A stretch of DNA of 64,000 nt, taken from the NCBI RefSeq assembly GCF_001700895.1, contig NZ_CP013259.1:572267-636266 (forward strand), read 5' to 3'. This document shows positions 1 through 9,645 of the stretch, piece after piece. The first letter of the stretch is position 1. Every line of letters begins with the position of its first letter. The notes under the pieces were generated by a model, which worked only from the letters and a program-made list of their open reading frames with translations, was not told the DNA's origin and did no database searches. The translations under genes and the position numbers were made by a program. This DNA is from Buchnera aphidicola (Diuraphis noxia) (GTDB lineage Bacteria > Pseudomonadota > Gammaproteobacteria > Enterobacterales > Enterobacteriaceae).

Positions 1-446
1 CCTGACGCATGACAATTTCCTATAATACCTGGTAATTTACAATAATTGATAATTTTATTTAACAATACGTCAGGAAAGCTATTATATTTTTCTTTAAAAT
101 AAAACCAATTACCTAAAATAGGTACCCCTGCAATTTCCCAATGTCCTGAAGTAGTATCTTTTCCAGAAGAAATCTCGCTGGAAAATCCATAACTAGCTAT
201 CACTTTTTCATTATCTTTAAACCCTAAAGGACATTGTCCTGTAGATTTTTTCGCAGCCTTAATAATTCCTAATTTTACTAAATTAGGAATATATAGCGGA
301 CCTTTTCTGTTTATATTAGCTAAACCTAAAAAACATTTTTCTGCTATATGTCCAAATGTATCTGAACCAACATCATCGAATTTATTTGCATCGAAACTAG
401 AACCGATTCCAAAAGAATCTAATACAATTAAAACAACTCGTTTCAT
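1..446 (-). CDS. deoB: Phosphopentomutase, N-terminal part (runs off the window)
   Basis: The minus frame beginning with the ATG at 444-446 gives about 148 residues that align with E. coli DeoB. DeoB interconverts ribose/deoxyribose 1-phosphate and 5-phosphate in nucleoside salvage. Seen: the metal-binding start of the alkaline-phosphatase-like fold (LDSFGIG, Asp10) and the phosphorylated-threonine segment SGKDTTSGHWE near residues 94-104. Only the first third is present; the rest lies beyond base 1. prfC lies about 50 bases downstream on the same strand. The identification is firm; whether the whole gene is intact cannot be seen. Confidence 0.95.
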   Translation of the reverse strand, partial: MKRVVLIVLDSFGIGSSFDANKFDDVGSDTFGHIAEKCFLGLANINRKGPLYIPNLVKLGIIKAAKKSTGQCPLGFKDNEKVIASYGFSSEISSGKDTTSGHWEIAGVPILGNWFYFKEKYNSFPDVLLNKIINYCKLPGIIGNCHAS

Positions 447-498
447 TATTAAATATCCAAAAATTAATTAAAAATAATTCTTTTATTTTTTTAAAGAA

Positions 499-2100
499 TT
501 ATTGGTTTTTTGTTCTCATTTTATCGAATATTATATCAGAATATTCATTCATAACTATATTCAAATTAGCCTGGCTAGGAGCTAAATATATTAAATTATT
601 AAAAATATCATATGCTAAATACATACTGTTATTATTTTTAAAAGAATCAAGATGTAAATGAGTTTTAGATCTAATCCAGCGAGCAACTACAACATTAATT
701 TCTTCATACTGGGCATCTATATGATATTCCATTTTTAAACGTTCAATAACAACGTCAAATTGTAAAATGCCAATTGCACCTAAAATCAAATTGTTATTAT
801 TAATTGGACGAAATACTTGTATAGTTCCTTCTTCTGATAATTGTTTTAAGCCTTTAATTAATTGTTTTTGCTGAAGAGGATTTGTTAAATAAATTCGACG
901 AAACATTTCTGGTGCAAAACTAGGTATACCAATAAATTTAATATCTTCTCCTTCTGTAAAAGTATCCCCAATTTGAATTGTTCCATGATTATGAAATCCT
1001 ATTATATCACCAGGATAAGCTTTTTTTATTAACAATCTATCTCCAGCTAAAAAAGAAAAAACATCAGAAATAATAATGTTTTTTTTAATACGTACATGTC
1101 TTAATTTCATTCCTTTTGTGTATTGACCAGAAACAATCCTGATAAAAGCTATACGATCACGATGTTTTAAATCCATGTTAGCTTGAATTTTAAAAACAAA
1201 ACCTGTAAATGCTTTCTCTTGAGGATTTACTTGACGTGTATAAGTTTGACGAGATAAAGGAGGAGGTGCCCATTTTATTAGACTGGTTAATACATGATCA
1301 ACACCGAAATTTCCAAGCGCACTACCAAAAAAAATAGGTGTTAAAAGCCCTTTCAAAAACTTTTGACTATCAAATTTAGCATATACATTCATTATTAAAT
1401 CTAATTCTTGACGTACTTGATTAGCTAATATAGTTCCAATATATTGATCTAAAACAGTGCTAGATAAATTATAAAAACCTTCAATTCTTGATAAAGATTG
1501 TGTTTGCGATACTTTATTTTTATATAGATAAATTATCTTCTCATAAATATGATAAACGCCTTTAAAATTTCTTCCACAACTAATAGGCCAAGTCACAGGA
1601 ATACAACTTAATTTTAATTTTTTTTCGATTTCATCTAAAATTTCTATTGGGTCTCGACTATCACGATCTAATTTATTAATAAATGTAATGATAGGAGTAT
1701 TATGCATACGTGTAACATCAATTAATTTTTGTGTGCGTTCTTCAATACCTTTAGCTGCATCAATAACAACTAAACAAGAATCTACTGCAGTAAGAATGCG
1801 ATATGTGTCTTCTGAAAAATCTTTATGACCTGGAGTATCTAATAAATTAATTAAAAATTTTTTATATGTAAATTGCATCACAGAAGTAGTAACAGAAATA
1901 CCACGTTTTTTTTCAATATCCATCCAATCAGATTTAGCGTATTTTATATTGCCTGTACCTTTAACTACTCCAGAAGTACGAATTACTTTTCCAAATAATA
2001 ACATTTTTTCAGTAATAGTAGTTTTACCAGCATCAGGATGAGAAATAATAGCAAAGGTTCTTCTTTTATTTAATTCCTGTTTATAATTTAAATCAAACAT
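499..2100 (-). CDS. prfC: Peptide chain release factor 3 (GTPase)
   Basis: RF3 is the translational GTPase that removes RF1/RF2 from the ribosome after peptide release. The protein is 533 residues (E. coli 529). GTPase motifs are intact: P-loop SHPDAGKTT at residues 20-28, DTPGH at 88-92, NKLD at 142-145; the EF-Tu-like and RF3 C-terminal domains follow. I chose the ATG at 2098-2100 because it leaves 12 residues before [14 protein letters not shown], as in E. coli, and has a GAG about 12 bases upstream. A further in-frame ATG at 2115 would add five residues. It follows deoB's strand; its upstream side faces the ansA remnant. Confidence 0.96.
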   Translation of the reverse strand: MFDLNYKQELNKRRTFAIISHPDAGKTTITEKMLLFGKVIRTSGVVKGTGNIKYAKSDWMDIEKKRGISVTTSVMQFTYKKFLINLLDTPGHKDFSEDTYRILTAVDSCLVVIDAAKGIEERTQKLIDVTRMHNTPIITFINKLDRDSRDPIEILDEIEKKLKLSCIPVTWPISCGRNFKGVYHIYEKIIYLYKNKVSQTQSLSRIEGFYNLSSTVLDQYIGTILANQVRQELDLIMNVYAKFDSQKFLKGLLTPIFFGSALGNFGVDHVLTSLIKWAPPPLSRQTYTRQVNPQEKAFTGFVFKIQANMDLKHRDRIAFIRIVSGQYTKGMKLRHVRIKKNIIISDVFSFLAGDRLLIKKAYPGDIIGFHNHGTIQIGDTFTEGEDIKFIGIPSFAPEMFRRIYLTNPLQQKQLIKGLKQLSEEGTIQVFRPINNNNLILGAIGILQFDVVIERLKMEYHIDAQYEEINVVVARWIRSKTHLHLDSFKNNNSMYLAYDIFNNLIYLAPSQANLNIVMNEYSDIIFDKMRTKNQ

Positions 2101-2291
2101 AATATATATACTCATTTGAAATACTTAAATATTGTTAAATATTTATTAAAAAATAATATGCAAAAAATTATTCATTCATTTTATATATTTAGTTGACTTG
2201 ATTTATTTAAAAAAAATAGTAACATTATATTAAGATATACTTTATTTTTAAGCGTGAATCATATTCTTAAAAAAATAAAAAGAATTAATAA

Positions 2292-3270
2292 ATGAAAAAA
2301 AGATTTATATATATTGTATATAGAGGTGATACTATTGGTATGCAAATATAAAAATCTGGATATATTTCAAGTTCTGGATTTCTTTAAACACAACTATTGA
2401 AAAGTTAGAATCTCATAAAAAAAATCCTATATTTCACTATAAAAGAATACCAACCATTACTTGACTCTTCTAATATGACAACAAAAAAATGAAAAAATTA
2501 TTGCTAATGATATTAAAAAAACTATTTTAAATATGATCGATTTGTTATTTTACATAGAACAAACACGATGACATATACAGCATCGGTTTTATCATTCATA
2601 TTTGAGAATTGAAAAAAACTAGTGATTATAACAGGCTCTCAGAGTCCTGTATCAGAAGTTCATTGAAATGCTCGTCAAAACTTATTAAATGCTCTTTTAA
2701 TAGCAACATACTATTCTATTAATGAAGTCACTCTTTTTTTTAATCATAAACTTTATAGAGGAAATAGAACAACCAAATTAGATGAAAATAGGTTAGATGC
2801 GTTTTCTTCTACTCATTTACGATCATTTCTTGAAGTAGAAAAAGATACTTGTTTGCTTTATAAAAAGAAATCAAAAATTATCGAAACAGATTCAAAATCT
2901 ATCAAATTATACTTCAACCTAATGGTATAATTAGCATTTATTTAGGTATATAAGCACAAGTGATTAAAAATTGTTTATACTTTATCCAAAGACATCATAC
3001 TATGTACATATGACACAGGAAATGCACCTCAAAATCGAGATTTTTTCAATAAACGAATTATATTTAGCATGTAAAAACGTATTATTAATTTAACACAATG
3101 TATATCTAGAAGAGTAAATATGAACGGATATGCGACCAGCAATTCTCTTATAAAAGTTGATGTAATTAACAGCTATAATTTAACTATAGAGGCAGCTTTA
3201 ACTAAATTACATTTTTTGTTAAGTCAAAACATTTTAAATAAAAAATCCACTGAAAATTCAAAATAATTTA
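2292..3270 (+). pseudogene. ansA: Decayed L-asparaginase I
   Basis: No long reading frame exists here, but piecing the plus-strand frames together gives most of E. coli AnsA in order: MKKRFIYIVYRGDTIGMQ at the start, FTIKEYQPLLDSSNM near 2430, YTASVLSFIFEN near 2575, NEVTLFFNHKLYRGNRTTK near 2720-2775, and LTKLHFLLSQ near 3200. It is broken by a stop at 2349-2351 and by many later stops and frame changes. The active-site HGTDTM motif reads HRTNTM at 2553-2570, so the catalytic Asp is Asn. The span fits the roughly 338-codon length of the family. It can no longer hydrolyse asparagine. Homology is certain from the string of matches; the exact 3' limit is approximate. Confidence 0.93.
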
Positions 3271-3326
3271 CATAGTGTATTAATACTTTATTAATCTTAA
3301 CCACAATGAATTAATTAGATTTCAAA

Positions 3327-3908
3327 TTAATAAAATGAATGTTGTCCATGTAAATGTTCTGTTCCATCATATACTTTTTTGATTTCAGGAAAAGCAGCTA
3401 AAAGTTTTTTTTCAACGGTTTCTTTCAAAGTGATTCCTATCATAGAGCATCCATTACAACCACCACGAAATTGTATAATAGCCGTTCCATTTTTTTGATC
3501 AATTTCAATTAAATTGACTTCCCCTCCATGCATTAATAATTGAGGATTAATTTCAACATTTAAAAAATATTTTATTTTATCTTCTAATGAAGAATATTTT
3601 TTTTGAAAAATATTGCTTTTAGCATATGGAGCTTTTAAAGTTAATTGAGAACTAATTTTATCAACAATAAGATCAATTTCAGCATTTTTTAAAAATGAAA
3701 TAAGATCTTTATTAATGTAAATAGAAAATTGATTATATTCGAATCGAATATCTGATTTTTCTACTTCATCTATTGAACAATATGCAACTCCGCATTCTGC
3801 CATAGGTGTTCCAGGATTTGTAATAAAAACACGTATTTGAGTTCCGTCAGGTTCTTTTGATAAAAGTGATCTAAAATGGTGTTGTGCACTTTCAGAAATA
3901 GTAATCAT
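3327..3908 (-). CDS. nfuA: Fe-S biogenesis protein NfuA
   Basis: NfuA is a carrier that receives [4Fe-4S] clusters and passes them to target enzymes, protecting them under stress. The 193-residue product (E. coli 191) has the N-terminal degenerate A-type scaffold domain and a C-terminal Nfu domain with the cluster-binding CNGC at residues 151-154. Divergent from bioH with 142 bases between; gntX, which sits between them in E. coli, is absent. It is a likely user of clusters built by the Isc genes at 57-62 kb. Confidence 0.96.
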   Translation of the reverse strand: MITISESAQHHFRSLLSKEPDGTQIRVFITNPGTPMAECGVAYCSIDEVEKSDIRFEYNQFSIYINKDLISFLKNAEIDLIVDKISSQLTLKAPYAKSNIFQKKYSSLEDKIKYFLNVEINPQLLMHGGEVNLIEIDQKNGTAIIQFRGGCNGCSMIGITLKETVEKKLLAAFPEIKKVYDGTEHLHGQHSFY

Positions 3909-4050
3909 AATTTTTATTTAAAATAAATATATTTGATTAATTAATTTTACTGATTTATTAAAAAAAAACAACAAAATTTAAAAATAAAGAAAATTTTAAA
4001 TGTTCTTGATTAATTTAATTAAAATTTTTTATATAACAAAAGGAAAGTAA

Positions 4051-4821
4051 ATGCAAAAATTTTATTATAACATTGCAGGAAAAGGAAAAAAAAATATTAT
4101 TTTACTTAGTGGATGGGGTTTACATTCAAAAATATGGCTGTTCATTATAAAAGAATTACAATTTTTTTTTAAATTTTATTTAATCGATTTACCAGGTTTT
4201 GGGAAAAATAAAAAACTATTCCCTATGAAAATAGATCAAATAGTTGAAATTTTACATGATCATATGCCAAAAAAATCTATTTGGATGGGATGGTCTATGG
4301 GTGGATTAATTGCTAGTAAATTAGCTCTATCTTATCCGAAAGATATATTAGCTGTAGTTACTGTTGCCTCGTCTCCATGTTTTATAGAAAAACCAAACTG
4401 GCCAGGAATTAAGAAAAATACAGTTCAATATTTTTATGAAAATTTAAAAAAAAATTATTACAGAACAATAGATAATTTTTTAAATTTACAAATCACCAAC
4501 AAAAAACAATATATTAAAGATATAAATATTTTAAAAAAAATATTATTTTCTGAAGAAAAACCAAGTTTAAATTTTTTACAAAATAATCTAGAAATCATTT
4601 TATATGTAGATTTACGTTTAGAAATGAATCTTCTAGAAGTTCCTTTATTACGTATATATGGTGCATTAGATAGTTTAGTTCCTAAAAAAATAGTAAAAAT
4701 ATTAGATAAAAAATGGCCGAACACTAATTCTAGTATTATTAAAAAAGCAGCTCATATGCCATTTATTTCTCATAAAAAAGAATTTTGTTTAAAAATTTTA
4801 CAATCTTTAAATATATTTTAA
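4051..4821 (+). CDS. bioH: Pimeloyl-[acyl-carrier protein] methyl ester esterase
   Basis: BioH hydrolyses the methyl ester of pimeloyl-ACP, ending pimelate assembly for biotin. The 256-residue alpha/beta hydrolase has the nucleophile elbow GWSMGG with Ser82, exactly as in E. coli, the catalytic Asp in RIYGALDSLVP near residue 207, and the His in KKAAHMPFISH near 235. A purine-rich AAAGGAAAG lies just before the ATG. Followed by a hairpin terminator and facing ssb. No other biotin gene is in the window. Confidence 0.95.
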   Translation: MQKFYYNIAGKGKKNIILLSGWGLHSKIWLFIIKELQFFFKFYLIDLPGFGKNKKLFPMKIDQIVEILHDHMPKKSIWMGWSMGGLIASKLALSYPKDILAVVTVASSPCFIEKPNWPGIKKNTVQYFYENLKKNYYRTIDNFLNLQITNKKQYIKDINILKKILFSEEKPSLNFLQNNLEIILYVDLRLEMNLLEVPLLRIYGALDSLVPKKIVKILDKKWPNTNSSIIKKAAHMPFISHKKEFCLKILQSLNIF

Positions 4822-4837
4822 AACGTTAAAATATAGA

Positions 4838-4856
4838 GCCCCAAAACAATTGGGGC
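4838..4856. terminator. Bidirectional hairpin terminator between bioH and ssb
   Basis: GCCCCAA, a 5-base loop, then TTGGGGC forms a perfect 7-bp stem whose four internal C-G steps stand out in this A+T-rich DNA. It lies between the two convergent genes, with a T run starting about 10 bases further on at the plus side. A factor-independent terminator serving both directions is the natural reading. Confidence 0.75.
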
Positions 4857-4883
4857 CTAAAAACATATTTTTTTCTATACATA

Positions 4884-5399
4884 TTAAAAAGGTATTTCAT
4901 CATCAAAATCTATTTCTGAAGAATTATTCATTGAATCTTTATCGGATTTGTATTTTTCAGATTGATTTTCAAAATCTACTTTTTCTGTTTTTTTTGTTTT
5001 CGGTAAAATAATATTATTATCATTTTTTGAGACAGTTTGTAGATTAGAATTACGATTTCCTAACATTTGCATCGTACCACTAATATTTACAACAATTTCT
5101 GTTGTATAACGTTCCAGTCCATTTTGATCTTGCCATTTTCTAGTTTGCAATGATCCTTCAATGTATACTTGAGAACCTTTTCGAAGATATTCACCTGCAA
5201 TTTCTGCTAATTTACCAAATAATACTATTCTATGCCACTCAGTTTTTTCTTTGTTTTCTCCAGTATTTTTATCTTTCCAGTTTTCTGAAGTTGCTAATGT
5301 CATATTTACAACTGCATTACCATTAGGCATATAACGTACTTCTGGATCTTGTCCTAAATGTCCAATAAGAATGACTTTGTTAACACCTCTACTTGCCAT
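4884..5399 (-). CDS. ssb: Single-stranded DNA-binding protein
   Basis: SSB coats single-stranded DNA in replication and repair and recruits partners through its C-terminal tip. The 171-residue protein has the OB-fold (residues 1-115, starting [20 protein letters not shown]) nearly identical to E. coli, a shorter linker in which the usual Gly/Gln-rich stretch is replaced by Asn/Lys/Ser residues, and the conserved acidic tip [10 protein letters not shown] chose the ATG at 5399 because it matches the family start and has GGAG about 10 bases upstream; an upstream in-frame ATG would add seven residues. Confidence 0.97.
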   Translation of the reverse strand: MASRGVNKVILIGHLGQDPEVRYMPNGNAVVNMTLATSENWKDKNTGENKEKTEWHRIVLFGKLAEIAGEYLRKGSQVYIEGSLQTRKWQDQNGLERYTTEIVVNISGTMQMLGNRNSNLQTVSKNDNNIILPKTKKTEKVDFENQSEKYKSDKDSMNNSSEIDFDDEIPF

Positions 5400-5893
5400 A
5401 ATAAAAACTCCATTTTTCAAAATTAATAAACATAATAATCTTTTTTTTAGATAATAAATTTTAATTATACATGCTAAATATTTTATTTAGTATGATCAAA
5501 TTTATAAAAATGCTATATTATTTTTTTAAGATTTCAAAAGAATTATAATTTCCCTATTTATTCAATTTTTTATTGTAAATTTTAATAAAATTAAAATGCA
5601 AAAAATATTACAAACCCTTCTAAATAATTTATTTAAATAAATTTAATTATTACTATTTTAGTAAGTAAAAAACATAATAAGTTAAAAAAACAATCGCATG
5701 TTTTTTAATTATAAAACATTAAAAACATGTGAATAATTTTGTTAGTAGTAAATAGAGTTGTATTAATAAAAATTTAATAAAATTTTAAATTTATATTAAA
5801 CAAAAGATTTTTAAAAAGGATCTAGATAGATCAATTCGTAAATGATGTACTATTGCAATATTACGATATAATTTCATAGAGATTCACTAAATA
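5400..5893. other. Intergenic region between divergent ssb and dnaB
   Basis: About 490 bases without a reading frame I can support and without recognisable gene remnants. It must hold the ssb and dnaB promoters. A 9-bp inverted repeat (CATGTTTTT at 5697-5705, AAAAACATG at 5721-5729) and a short GATCT/AGATC repeat near 5820 are present but unremarkable. I found no promoter pair with good -35, spacing and -10 together. Confidence 0.5.
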
Positions 5894-7291
5894 ATGGTAT
5901 ATGCAATAAATATGGCTAAAAATAAATTATATTTACATCAAATTAACAGATTAAAAATCCCACCACATTCTTTAGAAGCAGAACAATCTGTATTAGGTGG
6001 TTTAATGTTAGATAATGAACAATGGGATACAGTTTCAGAACATGTTGTTGCAGATGATTTTTTTAGTAAACCCCATCGTTTAATATTTCAAGAAATGCAA
6101 CAACTTCTTGACTTAGGATATCCAATTGATTTGATTACTCTATCTGAATCTTTAGAACAAAAAGGTAAGTTAGAAAGTGTAGGTAGATTTTCCTATTTAG
6201 CTGAACTATCAAAAAATACACCTAGTACAGCTAATATTACTGCATATGCTGATATAGTTCGAGAACGTGCCATAGTAAGAGAAATGATATTAGTAGCTAA
6301 TAAAATTGCTAATGCTGGATATGATACACAAGGTAGAAAAAGTGAAGAATTATTAGATTATGCAGAATCGAGTGTTTTTAAAATTGCAGAAAAACGTTTT
6401 AAAAAAGATTCAGGCCCAAAAAATGTAGAACAAATTCTTGATGAAACTGTTTCTAGTATCGAAAAATTATTTCTATCACCACATGATGGAGTCACAGGCA
6501 TTAATACAGGATATCAAGATCTAAACAAAAAAACATCAGGATTACAGCGTTCTGAACTAATTATTATTGCTGCTAGACCTTCGATGGGAAAAACAACATT
6601 TGCAATGAACTTATGCGAAAATGCTGCTATGCTTTATGATAAACCAGTTCTTATTTTTAGTTTAGAGATGCCTGGTGAGCAAATTATGATGCGTATGTTA
6701 GCTTCTCTATCTAGAGTAAATCAAGCTCGAATTCGTACTGGACAATTGAATGATGAAGATTGGGCGCGTATGTCTGGAACAATTAATGTATTACTTAAAA
6801 AAAAGAATATTTACATTGATGATTCTTCAGCACTAACTCCTAGTGAAGTGCGTTCGAGAGCACGCAGAATTTATCGCGAAAACAATGGACTAACTTTAAT
6901 TATGGTCGATTATTTACAACTTATGAGAGTACCTTCTTTGTCAGAAAATCGAACTCTCGAAATTGCAGAAATATCTAGAACATTAAAAGCATTGGCAAAA
7001 GAGCTGCAAGTTCCAGTAATAGCATTGTCACAGCTTAACCGATCTTTAGAACAAAGATCAGATAAAAGACCTGTAAATTCAGATTTACGTGAATCCGGTT
7101 CTTTAGAACAAGATGCAGATTTAATAATGTTTATATATCGTGATGAAATTTATCATGAAAATAGTGACTTTAAAGGTATCGCAGAGATAATAATAGGAAA
7201 ACAAAGAAATGGTCCAATTGGTACAGTCTGTTTAACTTTTAATGGGCACTGGTCTAGATTTGACAATTACTCAGGTAATAAATATGATTAA
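5894..7291 (+). CDS. dnaB: Replicative DNA helicase DnaB
   Basis: DnaB is the hexameric 5'-3' helicase that unwinds DNA ahead of the fork and contacts primase. The 465-residue protein (E. coli 471) is highly conserved: N-terminal helical domain (IPPHSLEAEQSVLGGLM), linker, and RecA-like motor with Walker A ARPSMGKTT at residues 227-235, Walker B IMVDYLQLM and the arginine-finger region near SDLRESGSLEQDADLI. The E. coli N-terminal tail differs, so the ATG at 5912 (Met7) is an alternative start; the first has AGAG about 12 bases upstream. Confidence 0.97.
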   Translation: MVYAINMAKNKLYLHQINRLKIPPHSLEAEQSVLGGLMLDNEQWDTVSEHVVADDFFSKPHRLIFQEMQQLLDLGYPIDLITLSESLEQKGKLESVGRFSYLAELSKNTPSTANITAYADIVRERAIVREMILVANKIANAGYDTQGRKSEELLDYAESSVFKIAEKRFKKDSGPKNVEQILDETVSSIEKLFLSPHDGVTGINTGYQDLNKKTSGLQRSELIIIAARPSMGKTTFAMNLCENAAMLYDKPVLIFSLEMPGEQIMMRMLASLSRVNQARIRTGQLNDEDWARMSGTINVLLKKKNIYIDDSSALTPSEVRSRARRIYRENNGLTLIMVDYLQLMRVPSLSENRTLEIAEISRTLKALAKELQVPVIALSQLNRSLEQRSDKRPVNSDLRESGSLEQDADLIMFIYRDEIYHENSDFKGIAEIIIGKQRNGPIGTVCLTFNGHWSRFDNYSGNKYD

Positions 7292-7499
7292 TAATTAAAA
7301 ATTAATTTTTTAAAAAAATGATGTAAATACATAAAAAAATTTTACAAAAATAATTTTTCGATATATTTTAAAAAATAATATTATTTTAATTTGATAAATA
7401 TAAATATTTAAAATTTTTAAATCAAATATAAAAAAATATCGTCTGTTTTCAAAAAATTTTTTTAAAAAATATCTTTTTCAATTAACTAAGATTAAATAG

Positions 7500-8489
7500 A
7501 TGTATAAAAAAACAAACTTAAAAGTTGGAATCGTCATGGATTCTATTGAATCTATTAACATTAAAAAAGATTCAAGTTTCGCTATCTTATTAGAAGTTCA
7601 AAAAAGAAATCATATAATTTACTATATGGAAATCAATGATCTTTATTTACAAAATGGTCATCCATATGCAAGAGTACGTTTGATCCATATAGAAAAAAAT
7701 ATAAAAAAATGGTATAAAATTATTGATGAAACAAACATCCCTTTAAATATATTAGATGTTATTTTAATGAGAAAAGATCCACCATTTAATACAGAATTTA
7801 TTTATTCAACATATATACTAGAACGTGCAGAAAATACAGGAGTGTTAATCGTTAATAAACCACAAAGTTTACGTGATTGTAATGAAAAAATTTTTATCTC
7901 TTGGTTTTCGGAATTTACAACAGATACTTTAGTCACAAGAAATTCTGATAGAATACGTAAGTTTTGGAAAAAACATAAAGACATTGTTGTAAAACCACTA
8001 AATAAAATGGGAGGTACTAGTATATTTCGTATTAAACAAGATGACCCTAATTTTTCAGTTATTATAGAAAATATGACTCATTATGAAACAAAGTTTTGTA
8101 TGGTTCAAGCCTATTTGCCAAAAATAAATATTGGTGACAAAAGAGTTTTAATCGTTAATGGAAAAATTATACCATGGTGTCTAGCTAGAATACCTCAAAC
8201 TGGAGAAACAAGAGCTAATTTAGCTGTTGGAGGACAAGCTAAAATACAATTATTAAATAAAAATGATTGGACAATAGCTAATTATTTAGCTCCAATTTTA
8301 CAAAGAAAAGGATTAATATTTGTTGGATTAGATATTATAGGTGATAAATTAACTGAAATTAACGTGACAAGTCCTACAGGAATTTGTGAAATTGAATCAG
8401 AACAAAAAATTTCTATTACTAGTATTTTATTAGATTATATCGAACAAAAAACACAACAGAGATTACATCATGATAGTAATTGCATTTGA
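7500..8489 (+). CDS. gshB: Glutathione synthetase
   Basis: GshB joins gamma-glutamylcysteine and glycine with ATP to make glutathione. The 329-residue ATP-grasp protein (E. coli 316) keeps VGIVMDSI, the long block DVILMRKDPPFNTEFIYSTY, VKPLNKMGG and the C-terminal TEINVTSPTG. The C-terminal extension comes from reading 20 bases into ruvX, with which it overlaps. In E. coli yqgE lies between gshB and yqgF; it is missing here. gshA is not in this window. Confidence 0.96.
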   Translation: MYKKTNLKVGIVMDSIESINIKKDSSFAILLEVQKRNHIIYYMEINDLYLQNGHPYARVRLIHIEKNIKKWYKIIDETNIPLNILDVILMRKDPPFNTEFIYSTYILERAENTGVLIVNKPQSLRDCNEKIFISWFSEFTTDTLVTRNSDRIRKFWKKHKDIVVKPLNKMGGTSIFRIKQDDPNFSVIIENMTHYETKFCMVQAYLPKINIGDKRVLIVNGKIIPWCLARIPQTGETRANLAVGGQAKIQLLNKNDWTIANYLAPILQRKGLIFVGLDIIGDKLTEINVTSPTGICEIESEQKISITSILLDYIEQKTQQRLHHDSNCI

Positions 8490-8883
8490 TTTTGGAACAA
8501 AAAGAATAGGAGCAGCAGTAGGAGAAAATATTCTTAATAAAGCAAGACCATTAAATACTTTAAAAGCACATAACGGAGCTCCTAATTGGGATGCTGTAAA
8601 AAGATTATTAAAACATTGGGAACCTCAACTCTTGATAGTAGGTCTTCCTCTTAATATCAATGGCACTAAACAAAAAATCACAAAAAAATCAGAAAAATTC
8701 GCGTTTTTATTAAAATATAAATTTAACATTATAGTAAAAATGCATGACGAACGATTAAGTACTGTAGAAGCTAAATCAATAATGTTTCAAACAGGAGGGT
8801 TTAAAAAATTAAATAGGGATAATATTCATTCTTTTTCAGCAGTTATTATATTAGAAAGTTGGTTAAATAAAAAATACGTTTAA
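8470..8883 (+). CDS. ruvX: Putative pre-16S rRNA nuclease YqgF/RuvX
   Basis: A 137-residue RNase H-fold protein of the YqgF family, implicated in 5' processing of 16S rRNA (formerly proposed as a Holliday-junction resolvase). Seen: the first acidic motif IAFDFGTKRIG (Asp7), VGLPLNINGT in the middle and DERLSTVEA near the C-terminus. Its start overlaps the last 20 bases of gshB, suggesting coupled translation. Length is normal (E. coli 138). Confidence 0.94.
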   Translation: MIVIAFDFGTKRIGAAVGENILNKARPLNTLKAHNGAPNWDAVKRLLKHWEPQLLIVGLPLNINGTKQKITKKSEKFAFLLKYKFNIIVKMHDERLSTVEAKSIMFQTGGFKKLNRDNIHSFSAVIILESWLNKKYV

Positions 8884-8919
8884 AAATTTAATGACTTAAA
8901 AATACTAAAAAATAAAAAT

Positions 8920-9596
8920 ATGAAAAATATAAATTTTAATTATCATAATTTAAAAAAAAAATACAAAATTTTATTCAAACTAATAATCTGCCTTACAGAA
9001 AAGTAAAAATTATAGCAGTTTCTAAAAATCAAAAAGTGGATATAATAAAACAATCTATATTATCAGGGATACAAGAATTTGGAGAAAATTATATACAGGA
9101 AGCTATTTTAAAGATACAAAAATTTAAAAAATATAAACATATCACTTGGCATTTTATTGGAAAAATACAATCTAATAAAACCAAATTAGTTGCGAAAAAT
9201 TTTGATTGGTGTCAAACAGTCGATAGAGAAAAAATTGTTTTTTTATTGAATAAATATAGACCAAAAAATTTACTTCCTATTAATGTTTTAATTCAAATAA
9301 ACATTTCCAAGGAACCTAAAAAAAACGGCATTGATATAACAGAATATCAAACATTAGCAAAAATAATTTCTTCAATGCCTAATATTAATTTACGAGGAAT
9401 TATGGCAATGCCAAAAATTACCAAAAACATCGTAAATACTAATCTACAGTATCAAATAATCAAAAAAACTTTTCATCAATTAAAACAACAATACACATCA
9501 GTAGATACGTTATCATTAGGAACCAGTTTTGATATAGAAAATTCTTTATTAAATGACAGTAATATGATTAGAATTGGTCGAAATATTTTTAATTAG
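8920..9596 (+). CDS. yggS: PLP homeostasis protein YggS, frameshifted in a 10-A tract
   Basis: YggS binds pyridoxal phosphate and balances its cellular pools. From the ATG at 8920 the frame reads MKNINFNYHNLKKK, then shifts at ten A residues (8952-8961) and stops at 9005. Adding one A joins it to the downstream frame (QTNNLPYRKVKIIAVSKNQ...), giving 225 residues against 234 in E. coli, collinear throughout. The PLP lysine (IIAVSK, E. coli Lys36) lies between the tract and the first downstream GTG (9036), so a product begun at that GTG would lack the cofactor residue. The rest (FGENYIQEA, WHFIGKIQSNK, LSLGTSFD) is well kept. Either slippage-rescued, newly broken, or a sequencing artefact. Confidence 0.85.
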
Positions 9597-9645
9597 TATA
9601 ATTATTTTACTAAAATTATTTAACATCATACTTAAAAGTACTCTT

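Noticed and set aside
5697..5729. Inverted repeat in the ssb-dnaB gap as an operator or origin
   Set aside because: Short, A+T-only arms are expected by chance here; no DnaA boxes seen.
9036..9596. Taking yggS to start at GTG 9036
   Set aside because: It would drop the PLP-binding lysine and about 40 conserved residues that exist upstream.
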